NCBI GenBank assembly: GCA_030407085.1 | Contig: CM059586.1 | Coordinates: forward strand, 27,205,501 to 27,269,500 | Length of the DNA stretch: 64,000 nt | Direction: 5' to 3' | DNA from: Trichopria drosophilae | Lineage: Eukaryota; Arthropoda; Insecta; Hymenoptera; Diapriidae | Part shown: positions 22,600-35,839 of the stretch, one piece after another | Numbering within the stretch: the stretch's first letter is position 1 | Layout: each line of letters starts with the position of its first letter | Program-made: the position numbers and the translations under genes | Notes under the pieces: model-generated | Told to the model about the DNA's origin: nothing | Databases searched by the model: none | What the model saw: only the letters and a program-made list of their open reading frames with translations

Positions 22600-25240
22600 C
22601 GTGTAAAACCAAAATTGTACTTCTACAGAAAGTTCTCTTGATCTCTACATAATTTTCTCGTCGTAGTTGGCAGAATTTAGGTCTGGAATTTTACATTCTC
22701 TTGAACGAAAAATAAATTTGTATTTGAGTTTATAAACGTTACTGAAATAAAACAATAATTTTTCAACTAACAATTGTAATCACGTTTTAATTCACGCAAA
22801 AAAGTATTATTAACATTGTAAATGTTTGTAGGTAGAAACAAATGCTCTCGGATTAATCCGACTTTTTTTACGGATGTATTTTTTACCATACCAGTTACAA
22901 CCAGATGTTTAAATTGTTTGGAATGTATTATATCCGTTGCAAAGCGCATGAAGTAAAATTGGGTGCACGCTGTGTTTAATATGGCACTATATTTGCAGAT
23001 GTTCGGCTCCATAACCGGACCAGATTACTGCACAGAATTAAGTTGATTCCTATCTGCTATTTTATGTACATAAATGCGATAGAGTTTATGCATTCATACG
23101 CATGGACACAATTGGGCTCACATCGCATTTGTTTATATTTATTCACGCTTGTAACATACGTACACGTATTCAAAATGTTTATATTGTAATTATTTTACAA
23201 ATATTTGGATTCAATTGTCATCTACTTGGAATTATATTTGACACATGTGAGAACTGATAATTGGTTGTTTACAACTGTGTTTAGCTTTAAAATTAGAGAA
23301 ACGAAATAAATTGTTCTTAAAAGTAAAATCGACATTATTTTTAACACAAAATGTAACATTGTGCTACTTAATATAAGTAATCAATACCGATTTTACGGTA
23401 ATGATTTTATAGTTCAAAGAATGTCAGATTTATTAATTGCTTAAGGTACATATAGAGAAAAATATAGTAAATTTACCGCAATTTTGTAGTTAAACAGTCG
23501 CATTAAATATTCGTGAATAATAAAAGAGATGTTATAAAATTGATTAAACGAAAGTAATGTCTCGTCATAATAAAAATAGTTATTCTATGGTACATTTGAT
23601 AATAATCGAAATAGAAAAATTAACACACAGTCAACAATAACTTTTCCCATTATTAATTCTGTTATTATAGGTTACAAACATTTCTCCTTTTTTAATGGGT
23701 CCATTAACCAATTTTTCCCTCTCTGTGTAGTTATACTGAAGAAGTCAAGCGTCAAATTTATAAATAAAGTAGACCATTCACAACAATTGATCCGTTATAT
23801 ATTACAAAATATATTTACAACACTATGTGCATAGAAAAAAAAAGTCTAAAAGATTTAAATATTGATAAATTCAAAATTTGAATAATCCGTAGAATGAATG
23901 TCTAAATTAGCCATTCCATTACATTTCGTCGACAAGTTTTCTATGCCTTCTTTGGACAAATTAAATAAAGCATACAATTTTTTATTTTTTGAACAGTTTT
24001 TTAAAAGTTACAACTAGAAAAAACCTAAGTCTTTGTCAGAAAACATTCAAACTATGGTTGGTTTTGCCTTCCAGAATTGGTGCTTATTTTAAACTCAGAA
24101 TATATTTTTTCTAATAAAAAAAACATTAAATCGTGAAAAATACAAATTTTTATTAAAAACTATTTTTAAATGTAATTTTGAAGGTCAACACCGGGATTTA
24201 CAACCTTAACAAATCCTTAATTCTAAACCTTAAAAAACATAATCCTTGACAAATTCTCTACAAATCTGAAATATTACAAATTATTAATAAAAATACATCT
24301 AGCATTGTACTAATCTAATAATTCCAAATTTATTTTTGTTCGCAACTTGTATGTTAAAATAAAATACTAAATATTTCTAAAATATAATTTACAATATTAA
24401 TTATTTACAAAATTAGTTATCTATTGTAAAAAGTGAGATTTTACTCGTGAGTCATATACAATTTACTTTTTCAAAAAATTAGCTTATGATTCATTATTTG
24501 AATCCCAAGAAATAAAAAAAATAACAGAAAAATAGTTTGCATGAATGTAGCATATTTGAAATGATTAATGTGAGAACTATTATATCTGCTACATGTAATT
24601 TTTTTACAGAGTATGTGACTGCAGATGTTATACTTTATTGCAATAGAAACAAATAAAAGTGATATAAATATACGTGTGAATACAATGCTAACAATTTTGA
24701 AAGTTATTTTTTTACAGTTTTAAGCATTTTTACAACCCGGTATTAAAAATAAAAAATACGTATAAAATGTTTATAATATTCTTCCTTAATACATAATACA
24801 TAATAGATGATAAAAACTAGTCATTGATTCTTTATAACTGTTTGTAATATTAAATTTATAGATTTTGGAAAACGAAATTTGTTTTAAAATATCAGATATA
24901 TTTCGTATTGCAGGAATGTAAAGGAAAACATTTTCTGAGCATAGAGTATATTGAAACTGGCTGTAATACTAACTAACCCAATATTTATGTGAATTAATAT
25001 TTATGTGTAATGCAGTCTTTGTAAATGAATTTCAACAATTCTCTTCATTTTAATAATTTGTTATGTGAACGTAATTTGTTATGCAGTTATAATATAATTT
25101 GAAATTGTTTTAATGATGTATACCACCGTACTGAAATTTAACCGATGTTTATTTAATTATTCTCCTAAACTTTTTACGTTCAAATTGTACAGCATTCTTT
25201 TATGTCCGAATTGTTGTACATCTGAGTTCGAATTATGAAC
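22600..25240. other. AT-rich DNA, nothing firmly assigned
   Basis: A possible weak MITE end (TTTTTCCCTCTCTGTGTAG at about 23715) has only a poor partner near 23453. The 81-codon minus-strand frame at 22767-23012 has no recognisable motif. Confidence 0.45.
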
Positions 25241-25246
25241 GGACGT

Positions 25247-25590
25247 ATATATGAGCAAATCCACAGAACTTTTCATTTTTGTGAAATACCCATAATTCTA
25301 TAATTATTAAGGCTTTAGGAATGTTTCTAAAATATACTCATTTCATATTCGAACAAAGATATTTATTAACAACATTTGTAGAAAAAAAGCGTTCCAAAGT
25401 ATTTTTATGTAATAGCAGGAGGCAGTCAAAGATGTAAAAACTTGGAAATTGGGAATAAAATAATCCAATTTTTTAAAAATCTCCCTTATGCTAAACAAAC
25501 GGCCCCGGGTTTAAGGCATTGATCTGGCGTTTAACTTGTAACTGCACGTACTAGAAAACCATACTATAAGTCACATTGATGCATACATTT
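25247..25590 (+). repeat. Dispersed 0.3-kb repeat, copy 1
   Basis: Matches 27231-27530 in the same orientation: TTTTGTGAAATACCCATAAT, GGCTTTAGGAATGTTT, AAATCTCCCTTATGCTA and GTTTAACTTGTAACT occur in the same order in both. The copies are 2 kb apart. The identity of the family is unknown to me. Confidence 0.75.
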
Positions 25591-25949
25591 CATCAAGAGA
25601 TAATATTAATTTTAATGTCACAATTATTGGAATATACTCACAAGTTTCGTAAATTCCCTGCATTTGCCAATATTGAGTTTTTAAATCGAACCTTAGATCA
25701 TTTCGGTAATTATTTTAATAAAATTTCGGAATGAACATATTTATAACGTTTTTTAAGAGCTCGACCTATCGGTGTATTTAATTAACCTAATTAAATTACT
25801 CATTTTATATTTACGCATACGCATCTTAACGTCAGGGTCTTCTAAATTAATATTTTTTTATTAAATGTATAACTTCATATTCCAAGTATTGAGACATGTT
25901 TGAAGTTAAGCACATTTTATAATTCTACTTATAGATGCCATTGTAAGCG

Positions 25950-26094
25950 CAGTGAACAACATCTCACTCTCTTTGGAGTGAACTGTCACTCTTACATTTG
26001 AAGTGAATTTCTTCACTCTTTAATTTGGGGTGACTGATCTCGCTCTTTTAGATTAGCATTTCATTCCTTTCAGAGTGAGCACCCCCTCATTCCA
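25950..26094 (-). mobile_element. CACTC-word foldback MITE, copy 2
   Basis: Its complement aligns with 17865-18055: GTGCTCACTCTGAAAGGAAT, AAAGAGCGAGATCAGTCACC, AAAGAGTGAAGAAATTCACT. The ends CAGTGAACAACATCTCACTC and GGAATGAGGGGGTGCTCACT form imperfect inverted repeats. Confidence 0.7.
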
Positions 26095-26569
26095 GGTTTG
26101 GAGTCACGGTTTCTTATGGGAACACTGAATGAGTACAAGTGTAAAAAGAAAATACAATACAAAACAACTACACAAATTCCATACAACCATAAAAATAGTA
26201 TCGAATTATAGCAGATTATTTTGAAAGATGTTTCTTTATATTTTTTTGGTACAAATGTATCGAATGTTATTATTCTAATATGAAGAAACAAAAATAAAAT
26301 TGTACTGCTGAAATACTGATACAATATTGACTCTAATTTATTAGCCACCGGAAGCCAATTAAAAATTTTAGTTTTTAAAAACTAAATAATGCTTTGCGTC
26401 CGTTTTTTTTAACTTCAATGTAAGTGGGAGTTGAAGAAGGGCATAACATTGATTTTAAATTAATATTTATTTAACATTATGATTTATAAACAAATAAACA
26501 ACTTAAAATCTTCATTTTTATAGAAAAAATTCAGTCGCTAGTAAATGTTCAATTGACTCGAGATGAAAC

Positions 26570-27000
26570 TGAGTACTCGGAGGTGTTTGAGGTTGCTGTT
26601 TATGAATCTGTACTCAAATGTTGAAAATTCAAAATCGCGGATTCAATATGGCTCACCAAAATGTAAAAATTACGTGATCGAGATTAAACTGTGAACAAGG
26701 GGGGGGTTTAGGGTCGCTGATTACGAATCTAAACTCAGATTTTAAAAATTTAATATAGCGGATACAATATGGCCGATCAAAAATTTTAAAAATTACCTGA
26801 TTGAGATTACATTTTTCTTCAGCCATATTGAATCCGTCATATTGAATTTGTAAAATGTGAGTTCAGATTCATAACTAGCGACCCTAAAAACCCATGGGTA
26901 CCCAATTTCAACTGAATCAAGTAAATTTTTACATTTCGGTCGGGCATCATGAATCCGGCATTTTGAATTTGAAAATCTGAGTTCAGAAATGGTTCATCAA
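26570..27000. repeat. Satellite of about 120-bp units arranged head-to-head (four units)
   Basis: Two units read GCGGATTCAATATGG (about 26637) and GCGGATACAATATGG (about 26758). Then two units run in the opposite direction, with CCATATTGAATCC (about 26822) and CATCATGAATCCGGCA (about 26944). Spacing is near 120 within each orientation, so the array contains an inversion point at about 26810. Confidence 0.72.
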
Positions 27001-27230
27001 AAAAAGGTGTGTCGGAAGGGGGGTTATGAAGAATATTCTAATTCCTTTATTTTGGCCCCTGTGAGTCAATAAACATCAACTGAATTAATTTTTATTGGAA
27101 AGCGTACGAATCAGGATTTTTATTCATTATATTTTATCATATTAACAATGACTTCTTCAAAATTAGCAGACCATTAATATTTGCTCAGTATCAGTAAATA
27201 GCGGAAGTTTCCGTTTTGAGAGAAATATTC

Positions 27231-27530
27231 ATGAATATGGGCAAATTCACAGAACCTTTAACTTTTGTGAAATACCCATAATTGTGCGATTTTGGAAGCT
27301 TTAGGAATGTTTAAAAATACGCTTAATTTTTATTTTAAAAGTTTCGTTTTTAGCAATATTTGTAGAAAATTTGGGGTGCCAATCAAATAAAAATGAAATA
27401 ATCTAATTTGTTTAAATCTCCCTTATGCTATACATGTGGCTAGTGGATTAAGTGATTGATTTTATGTTTAACTTGTAACTAAACATGCTGGAAAACAGTA
27501 ATGTAAGTTACATTGATGTACGAAAAGTTT
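27231..27530 (+). repeat. Dispersed 0.3-kb repeat, copy 2
   Basis: Partner of 25247-25590 with the same ordered blocks and moderate divergence. The intervening 1.6 kb contains the CACTC-word MITE and the inverted satellite, so the two copies are unlikely to be the LTRs of one intact element. Confidence 0.75.
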
Positions 27531-27539
27531 AATATAAAA

Positions 27540-30500
27540 TTGCTGCATCGGTTTGATACGAAATAACTTTTCGTGAAATCCATATTTTATTGATATCTTG
27601 CTGTTTTATGATTGCGGCCCGCAATAACCCAATAAAGTGGAAGGTGCTTCTTATTCCTGTGATAAAAACGAAGAATTCTAGCCCTGTTACGACCTGTACG
27701 CATCACATATTCACAAGATGAAGTTGAAATAAATAATAAAATTCGTGCAGCCTTAAAAAATTTCACATCATAGATCACAACTCTATGTAGTTTTTACCAT
27801 AACCTCTTACGTTTGTGATTTTACATATTTATCATTTAATTCTTCTCAACTATTTTAAATAAATTAGTTTTTGCGAAAATATATAAGTCATAATCGTTTA
27901 TTGTGGAAAATAAAAAATTAAATCCACTTTAGTCGACAAAGTTATAAAGTTATAAAGCGTTATATGTTGTGTTTTTACAGTTGTTCATCAAAATTAAATT
28001 TCATTATTGTCATAATTATTATACTTTAAATATTACGTATTTTTCAAAAATAATAGTCAGGATGAAAACAAAATTTATGACTTTTTGTACTAATTTGTTG
28101 ACAGGCGTTCAATTTCATAAATCTGCGTTTATTTTCTAAAGTGAAAATCTACCCTGTACAAAATCATCAATAAAAAGTGTTTGCATTTAAATATTAAATA
28201 GATACTTATTATTAAAGAGACAAGTTTGGATCATTTCTTATTCACGTAGAAATCTGTTATATCGAACTCGTTTATATTAATAACACGATAATTGATCATA
28301 AACATTATGAATTTATACCATTAAAACATAATTCTTTCTAAACGCTTAAATTAATGGCCGCGATATCGCCCCTTTTAAAAAGAAAATAGTTAATATCTCA
28401 GATGTATACAAAGCGAAATTGACACATTATTCCCCATGGCACAATCTGCTTACTTTCACCTACCGATGAATAATGGTTCAAATGTGTATGACACTAACTC
28501 CAACAGATTAAAATTTAGTAAGCTGTGTGAAGAGCAATTTTGTGGAAAGATAATAATGGTATACTTATCAAGCAACCTGCTTTTAAGCAGTAAAAAGAAC
28601 GAAAATACGTAGAGTTATATTTCCAACGGGTACAGTAAATTTAAAATGAATCTCGGAAACATCTTAAGGGAAAAATGAAGAAAAATTTAGTGTTCAACGA
28701 GGATGAGATTTTATGAATAATATTTGGAAAAATTGAATTTTTTAATATCAAGTAGGTAATAATAATGCATTTGAGAAGATTATGGACAAATTTAGGTTTA
28801 TCAATTTAATAAAACAGAAACGAATCATAAATAATTGCATAACGCTTATAATATAATACTTATGAAGTCCTACAGTACTATTTTAGAAAATTTGACCCTT
28901 TCCCGTAGGCGAATGGAAGTAATTAGTTCGAACATAATCATGAAATATTTGCAGCAACTAATAAGCTAAGGCAATGTTTGAAAAAAAGTATATTTTAAAA
29001 TAATTTTATTAGAAAATGACAAGACAACATGAAAACAGAAAGAATAAATAATTGAAATAAGGTGTTTCTAAAACTTTCAAAATTTGACCAGATATAGCAA
29101 ATAATAAAACTAATAAATTCACGATATCCGCTGCAAAAATATGGAAACTTGATTAAAATGATAAATGCAATAATTGACAGAAATGTTAAAATGATAGAAA
29201 GAAACCGTGTCTGTGAATTATATCTATTTTCATCAGTTTTCCTTAATCATGTTTATTATTAGTTACATTTGGGTAAATGTTAAAAGAATATTCAATAAAT
29301 TTAGCTATAACGGATTAATTAATATCTAGACTATGAAAATGCGACCTTTTCCAAAACTGAATAAAAAATAGCCTTTAAAACCAATTAAACCTGTAGATTA
29401 AATTATAAATGTCTTAGTAATAAACATCTATTTTCACGATTTTCGATTTCCTGACGCTTCGAAAATGTTCAGAATTTTACACTTTACAGATCTCGAATTT
29501 CTCTTGATTAGGGCTTGCATAGATATCTACTCCATTCCACAGTTAGATATAAATACCAGTAAGTCATGATAAATTGGTTCATGAAATTTAGTTGGCATCT
29601 GATATAGATTTCTCTATGCCACGGCTCATTAATTAATTCAGTAGAATGCCAGATAAAGTGCACTGTGTAATATAAGACTGAAGAAGTGTAGTATTGATAT
29701 TTAAAAAAAATAATTGTATACAATTATAGTTTTGAAATCACATTTGAAGCACAGTTTCAATTTATTACGGTTACTGTAGAGTAATTTTTTTTACTTAAAA
29801 TGTTTGAGAACATAAATCAAGTTGACATTTTCCATTTATCCTTGCGTTATCAATTTTAACGATCTTTTTTTAACTAAATACTGCATGGAATTTTAGTATT
29901 TTATTGGTCTGGTATTCCCTAGAGTATTTTTAATATTAATCAGCTGAAAATCGGCACGTTGTATTATTATTTGCAAGGCATTCCTCTTCCATTTGCTTCA
30001 AGTAATAATTTAGTCAGAATTTCAAAGTTTGATACATGAAAGATAAAATGAGTGCCTGGGAATTTGATATATTATTACCCAATTAAAACTATCGATGTTG
30101 TATTACTTTTTAGAATATTAATTTGCAATAAATTTTAATGAACATTTATGCGGGTCGATGTTTCGGTAATTGACTGTATTATTGATATAATTTTCAACAA
30201 TGTGTTCCGACTTTCCTAGAAATGACGCAAACTTTTATTAAATTTTAATAGAAACCTCCGCAAATTTTTTGATAATGGGTGAAGTTTGATGTTCAAATGA
30301 AATGTTATTAGTTTAAGTTTGACGCACTTTCACAAAATCGCTACACTCTGTGTTTTTAGAACTGAACTTCATTTTAGTTATTTCACCTAAGGAGAAGTTG
30401 TAAAACTCACGATTTCATGTTGTAGCAGGTATGTATTTAGATTATTGATTATGATCCTTTATATGCTCCAACGTATCAATTTATAAAATTGAAACTTTCT

Positions 30501-30685
30501 TAAAGTCTTTCTAATACTGGACCGATTGTCACACTTAGCAATCTTACAATTAGCAATTTACTTACATCTCATGAAACAATTTTCATAATTAAGGTACTAT
30601 AATTTAATTCGCGATTTGATTTTTGTAAGTACCACAACATCAAAACACCACTCAGGAAAATTGGAGATGCCATATGTTGTAGAAT
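27540..30685. other. AT-rich DNA, nothing assigned
   Basis: I could not support any gene, RNA or repeat here. Confidence 0.5.
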
Positions 30686-30689
30686 TAAT

Positions 30690-30975
30690 AGTTTTAGTTC
30701 ACAATTGTGATTTTATTTGATTTCGGTAAAACGTTTGATTCCATTAATCATGTTGTTCTGCTTCAGTGCATCGGGAAATTGGGATCCTCTAAAATGGTTG
30801 CACAAATAAAAATCATCATTCTTAAAAGGTGGCAAACAGTGATGAATGGTAAGCATTTCTGAGCAAGTGTTACAGTAATCTGCACCTGTACCTATAATTT
30901 TCTATTTCAATTAATTTATTACTATTTTATATACTGTTATATGTCTGTCGATAATTTCTGTATTTGATTAACGTT
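30690..30975 (+). pseudogene. Non-LTR reverse-transcriptase catalytic domain remnant
   Basis: The plus strand holds, in the correct order, three landmarks of a Jockey/CR1-type reverse transcriptase. Motif A reads ILFDFGKTFDSINHVVLL (30718-30775 region), like the usual DFSKAFDS-NH block. Motif B reads VLQ, a stop, then SAPVPIIFYFN in another frame, corresponding to the PQGSVLGPLLF region. Motif C reads YMSVDNFCI near 30940, corresponding to YADD; the second catalytic aspartate is asparagine here. Between A and B lies an IKIIILKRWQTVMNG segment matching the thumb-proximal linker. Frame changes and stops between motifs make it inactive. It is short and has no neighbours from the same element. 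The motif order makes chance unlikely, but each piece is degenerate. Confidence 0.72.
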
Positions 30976-31176
30976 GAGGTGCTTTATTAATCATTTCAAC
31001 TTCAACAGCTAAAACAGCTACCATACATTCATTTTGAGGTTATTTTTCTCAGTGGTTATAAAAACGGTTGAATAAAAACTAGTTTGGTGCGTATTATTAT
31101 TTAGAATTATAAAATCATTATTGCAAAACTCTCAAAATTTGTTGATAACTTCGGCTTGGCTATCACAAACTATATA

Positions 31177-31609
31177 ATCATGAGGTAACACGACTATTCA
31201 ACACATAACTTTTCAACACAAGTATGTTTTCATCATAAGATAACTTCATCATAAAATTTCTCAACAAATTACCATTTCAACATAATATATAAACATTTCA
31301 ACAATTATTTAGGTAATTGATTAAGTTAGGATAGATAAGGTTAAGTTATGTTATCTTAGCTTAGGTTAGGTTAGGTTTTTGTATTATTTTACGTGTATAA
31401 TATTTATAATTACGTATATAATATTAAATAATTATTATTTTCAATTATTTTATTTAAATGCATTGTTTTCGGTTTGTGTTGAAATGATCATGTGATGAAA
31501 TGATTGCATGTGATAAGTCGTGTGTTGAACAGTCGTATGCTGAATTTCTGTGATGAAATGTCGTATGTTTCAAACGGTGTGTTTTATAGTCGTAGTACCT
31601 AATCATGAT
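31177..31609. mobile_element. Foldback element with TTTCAACACATAA words and a central TTAGG tract
   Basis: The left end ATCATGAGGTAACACGACTA and the inverse of the right end, ATCATGATTAGGTACTACGA, are related, and both go on into CTAT-AA-CACA. Each arm is a chain of 13-17 base iterations: TTCAACACATAACT, TTTTCATCATAAGATAAC, TTTCAACATAATAT on the left, and the complementary GTGTTGAAATGATC, GTGATGAAATGATTG, GTGTTGAACAGTCG on the right. The middle holds a TTAGG-like tract (31359-31377) and AT-rich DNA. Confidence 0.72.
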
Positions 31610-32980
31610 GTGTCATTAATTCCAAATATATAAATATTTAATAAATAGATTAATTTCAAATATAACAATTGTATGAGTACGAACTCCCTTAATATTAGGA
31701 TAATAATTAAATACCAGTGGTTTTCATTGTTTAATTTAATGAAGCAATCTTTTGTAAACGTTCAGTTAGTGCAAAATGATTATTCTATTGTTAATTACAC
31801 TACTGCAAGGAACAACAAAATATATATAATTTGACAGTGCTTTCTGAAGTAACTCATTCTATGGTATAACAATAATAACAAAAAGGTATTGTTAATTGCG
31901 TTTCCCAGTGCTCGGGTAGTTATACCCAGTTCAACAAGGTTTAAATTACTATTTTGAACATTATAATCAGTGAATATTGCAAACATGAAAATAACATCTT
32001 TCAATTAGTTAACACGATTATAATTTTAATGAGGTATGCAGTTCTAAACTGAGCAACTAATGCTTTGTTAATTAAACATTTTTATGTCATTAATTTTACT
32101 GTAATTATATTGATCTGGTTGGTACTATCGTCTTTGTTATTACTATTTTCTCTTTGGTATTATATTGGCTATTGGAGAAATCACAGAGATAAACAACCAT
32201 AAAGTTTATTTCGATACTGCAATATATGAATAATTCTGGTGCAGTAAACATCATAATACTACGACCATTTGCAGTATCTGCTTTCGAGAACACTCTTTAC
32301 TTCAGTGCGTTTAAAAATAAAATAGAAGTACACTCTTACATGACACTCCTTTTCATGTCAAAAGCTCTACAATTATAGTAGTTCACTAAACTTGACGATT
32401 AAACACTCAACCTCACTTTAAAACCATGTAATTTATTTTACGCGCCAGTCGGGATTTTAACCTATTGCTTCTCTTACGAATTACATTCGTGAATTATTAA
32501 AACTATTTAGTCATGGGCGATTTAGCGGTATTCGCACAGTTGCGATCTTTTAATTAATATTCCTATGTTTTTTATTTATTTTTTCAATTATTTGCTTGTG
32601 AATTTACATTAACATCTAAAAAATGTGCAGCTGCGTAGACACTGAAACTGTGAATAGGATTGCTCGTAAAAAAAGACTGGGACATTTTTAAATGCATCAT
32701 GTTTATTCTTGCTCAATTTATGTCGGATATATTGTGGAAAATTAGACAAGAAAAACGTGGCTACTAAAAAAAAAAGAGTGATTTGACTAACGATGTTTCT
32801 AATAAAAATAAACACTCGGAAAAAAATTGATATCTGCTTATTAGTAAGAGTATGATTTTTTGTACTTCATTTTAAGTTATTAAACAAAATTTCGTTCCGA
32901 GATAATGTGGAATGTTCTTTAATAATATAAGATTTTATATCTTAAAATGTAATATAATATTGGATTATTATACATTTTTT
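31610..32980. other. AT-rich DNA, nothing assigned
   Basis: No supported feature. Short open frames on the minus strand lack recognisable motifs. Confidence 0.5.
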
Positions 32981-33875
32981 ACTTCGACCCAGACTGAGTC
33001 TGGACGAAGTATTGAATTTGGTCACTTCGGGCATAAAAATTACCCTATAGTTTTTCATCAAATGTCGACGTTTCAGACCCTAAGGAACCCAAATCAACAA
33101 TAAAAAACTGTGTGTCCGTGATCTTGTACGTCCGTACGTCCCGTTTTTTTTTGTCTCGCGATAACTCGCGAACGGATAAGCGTATTGACATAAATTTTTT
33201 TTTTAAAATACGCATCTTGGCATAATTTAGATCTGATTAGATTTTGGCGCAGATCCATCCGTCCATTACTAAAAAAAATAGCCCCAATTAAGTTACTTCG
33301 TAGTTTTTTGCATTTATTTTGAAAAATACAAATTTTATTAAAAAATGTTTCAAACAAAACAGATAGAGCATAAAATTCTCTACAAAAAAGGTTATATGCA
33401 TTTTCTTCCTAAAGTCAACGATAAAAACTGCTTTAAAATGCTTATGACTATTATCTGAAAAAGTATTGAATTTGGTCACCTCGGCAAAAAAATTACCCTT
33501 TAGTTTTTCATCAAATTTCGACGTTTCGAACCCCTACCCCCCAGGGGCAGTCTTCGCTAGCTCCTGGCGATACGGGCGCATAAGTTCTTTTACGCCCTTG
33601 ATCCGAAAATAACTATTTCGATATATCTAAAAGATGTCTTATAGTATCTAAAAGATATCCGTCAGAGATCTTTTCGACACTTTCACGATATCTTTGACGA
33701 ATTATATGTATATATATATTGTATATACAATATCATAATGATACAGACAGTAATTAGTAAAACACTGTAAACATGTAATATGCATCGAATAGTCTATTAA
33801 TACAAGTGCTTGAAGTAAGTGTTTTGCCACTTTTATTTATTAATACTTCGGCTGGCCTGTTGGCGGTGCCGAAGT
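32981..33875. repeat. Repeat unit bounded by CTTCG...CGAAG hairpins, with internal direct repeat
   Basis: It starts with a hairpin (ACTTCG and CCAGAC arms around TGA, 32981-33010) and ends with another (ACTTCGGC / GCCGAAGT, 33845-33875). Inside, GTATTGAATTTGGTCAC, AAAAATTACCCT, TAGTTTTTCATCAAAT and TCGACGTTTC occur in order twice (from 33008 and from about 33463). A GC-rich stretch TCTCGCGATAACTCGCGAAC lies between. No coding capacity is evident; the class is unknown to me. Confidence 0.6.
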
Positions 33876-33879
33876 TTTG

Positions 33880-35680
33880 AAAATGCTCATTTTCAATTTT
33901 CATACATATAAAAAACATTATTTTGTTGTAATATATCTATTGAGGCCACTTGGACCTAAATATGATTGGACCCCCAAATATCAATATAATTTTATAATAT
34001 AATTGAAAGTAAAATTTAAATAAAAATTATTTTGTTAAATTATAAATTGAAATAGAAATTCGCAAAATTATCTAAAATTAAGAGGAGTTTCAGGGAAATT
34101 ATTTATAATAAATTTTCTTGACTAAACTAAGGTGATATAATATAAAACTCGTCTAGAAATTATGTTAATGACGGACTAGACTGACAGCCATAATTAAAGA
34201 TCTCAAATTGTGAACTTTTTACAAATGATAGCAAATTCGCACTTTTTGTATTCTGCACGGAAAATCCTATGGTTAGATCAACTATGTTATGGTTGTTTCA
34301 GCTATTTAACCCTAAATCCCACAGCAGCGGGTCGTTGACGAACTAAACGACATTCGAAAGTGCTGAATGATTTTAAATAAAAAGACATAGTTATTTATTT
34401 TATCCGTTATATTATATTATGTCATATATACCATATTTTAAGTTGAAGGTATTTTTATTTTCAGATTATTTTAAAGGACTTTAAGTGCTCTATAAAACGC
34501 CAGAACTTCAAAGCACAGGACACAGAAAAAAAATGGTTAATGGAATCATATAATAAAGGTAGAGATGGTTGTAACATCAAATAATAGTAGAATTAACAAC
34601 GTGAAAAATGATCGTTGATAGTATTTTACTTTTACTACTCACTATACTGTAAAATATACCATATAATGATTATTTCTATTACGGGATCCCTGGTATCTAG
34701 TTTTTTCTTACACTGCCCAGTTTCCCATACCTTTAACGTGTAAAATGGACATAAACTGGCCAAAAACTAGATTCATTTTCTGCTAGGGATGAAGTTATTT
34801 TAATTTAATCAATTTTCTTACATCTATGTTACCAGTGAGGATTATTTAAAGTAACCATTTAATTGTAAAACGGTGGGCTACTTATAGTACTTCGCAAACG
34901 AGTTTTTGATATTTAAGGCACGTTTCGTACAATATATTTATACGTATTATAGACATATTTGATAAACGGACATAAATGATAGTTATAAGTGTATTACTAA
35001 TCAACGATTATATCATATACCAAAACCACGTTTAAACTAAATTTTTAATAAATCTTGAATGATAGTGTTTTTATTAGAGGTGTCAAATTGTAATTGGATC
35101 CATTTTCATCGAGGACAAGAATTCATTATTGCAATGTTCATAATTTTTATTATAAAACATTAATACGAAATAAAGACTGTATAATAAGAGTTTGTTTATC
35201 ATTTGCGACTTTTTTTATTATTTAATATAGTTCTTAGCAGGTGAAGAAATGGTTACTGTGTAGCAAGTTTGAAGTCATTCGATTGTGGACATTTAACCGA
35301 TAAAACTGTTCACAGAATACTTTCGTCGTGTGATGGCACGTAAAAATCTTATGTCCAGGTAATTTTATCGTAAGACATAGTCATAAGCATTGGGATTGGT
35401 CCAATGCAGGTTCGCACGTCACGGTAAGCAGTTGGCGTCACGTACAAAGTCGTACAAATAAACTCGCCTTACGACACCGGCTTACGAGAAACTGAAAAAC
35501 GTACCAAACCATTTTGGATTAATCCCTTTATTTATGAAATACGGTATATTTCCCGATAAAGTTTTATTTCTGATTTTCTCGTGAAAATGCATGACAAACA
35601 ACACCCACACCTATCCTATCCTAAAGTGTAAAAAGATGTAAAAAAGTGAGAATTTTGTGAAAAATGAGGTGTTAATATCG
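33880..35680. other. AT-rich DNA, nothing firmly assigned
   Basis: A TTAACCCTAAATCCCACAGC string at about 34306 resembles a lone piggyBac-type end, and GGACACAGAAAAAAAATGG at about 34518 a lone MITE end; neither has a visible partner. Confidence 0.45.
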
Positions 35681-35681
35681 G

Positions 35682-35731
35682 GTTTTTTTACTGTCGGCTT
35701 TTCGATTATCGGTTTTTCGATCGGCACACAA
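35682..35731. mobile_element. Solo arm of the CCGACA-word foldback element
   Basis: CTGTCGGCTTTTCGATTATC followed by GGTTTTTCGATCGGCACAC matches the right terminus of the element at 58966-59201 and, in part, 36638-36884. The other arm is absent. Confidence 0.65.
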
Positions 35732-35839
35732 CAAATTCAGCATCAAAGGGTGCTAGCGATTGAAATGTGTATTGTGTGTTGTAAAAAACTTGATATTAAA
35801 AATGTCATCCATGCAATGTAGAAATATAAGTGAGAAGTA

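Noticed and set aside
22767..23012. 81-codon minus-strand frame
   Set aside because: No recognisable motif, no supporting splice or promoter context.
23453..23722. Possible MITE between AGAGAAAAATATAGTAAATT and TTTTTCCCTCTCTGTGTAG
   Set aside because: The end match is too short and AT-biased to separate from chance.
25247..27530. The paired 0.3-kb repeats as LTRs of one retrotransposon
   Set aside because: The interior contains a MITE and satellite units and no gag or pol frame, and the borders lack TG..CA ends.
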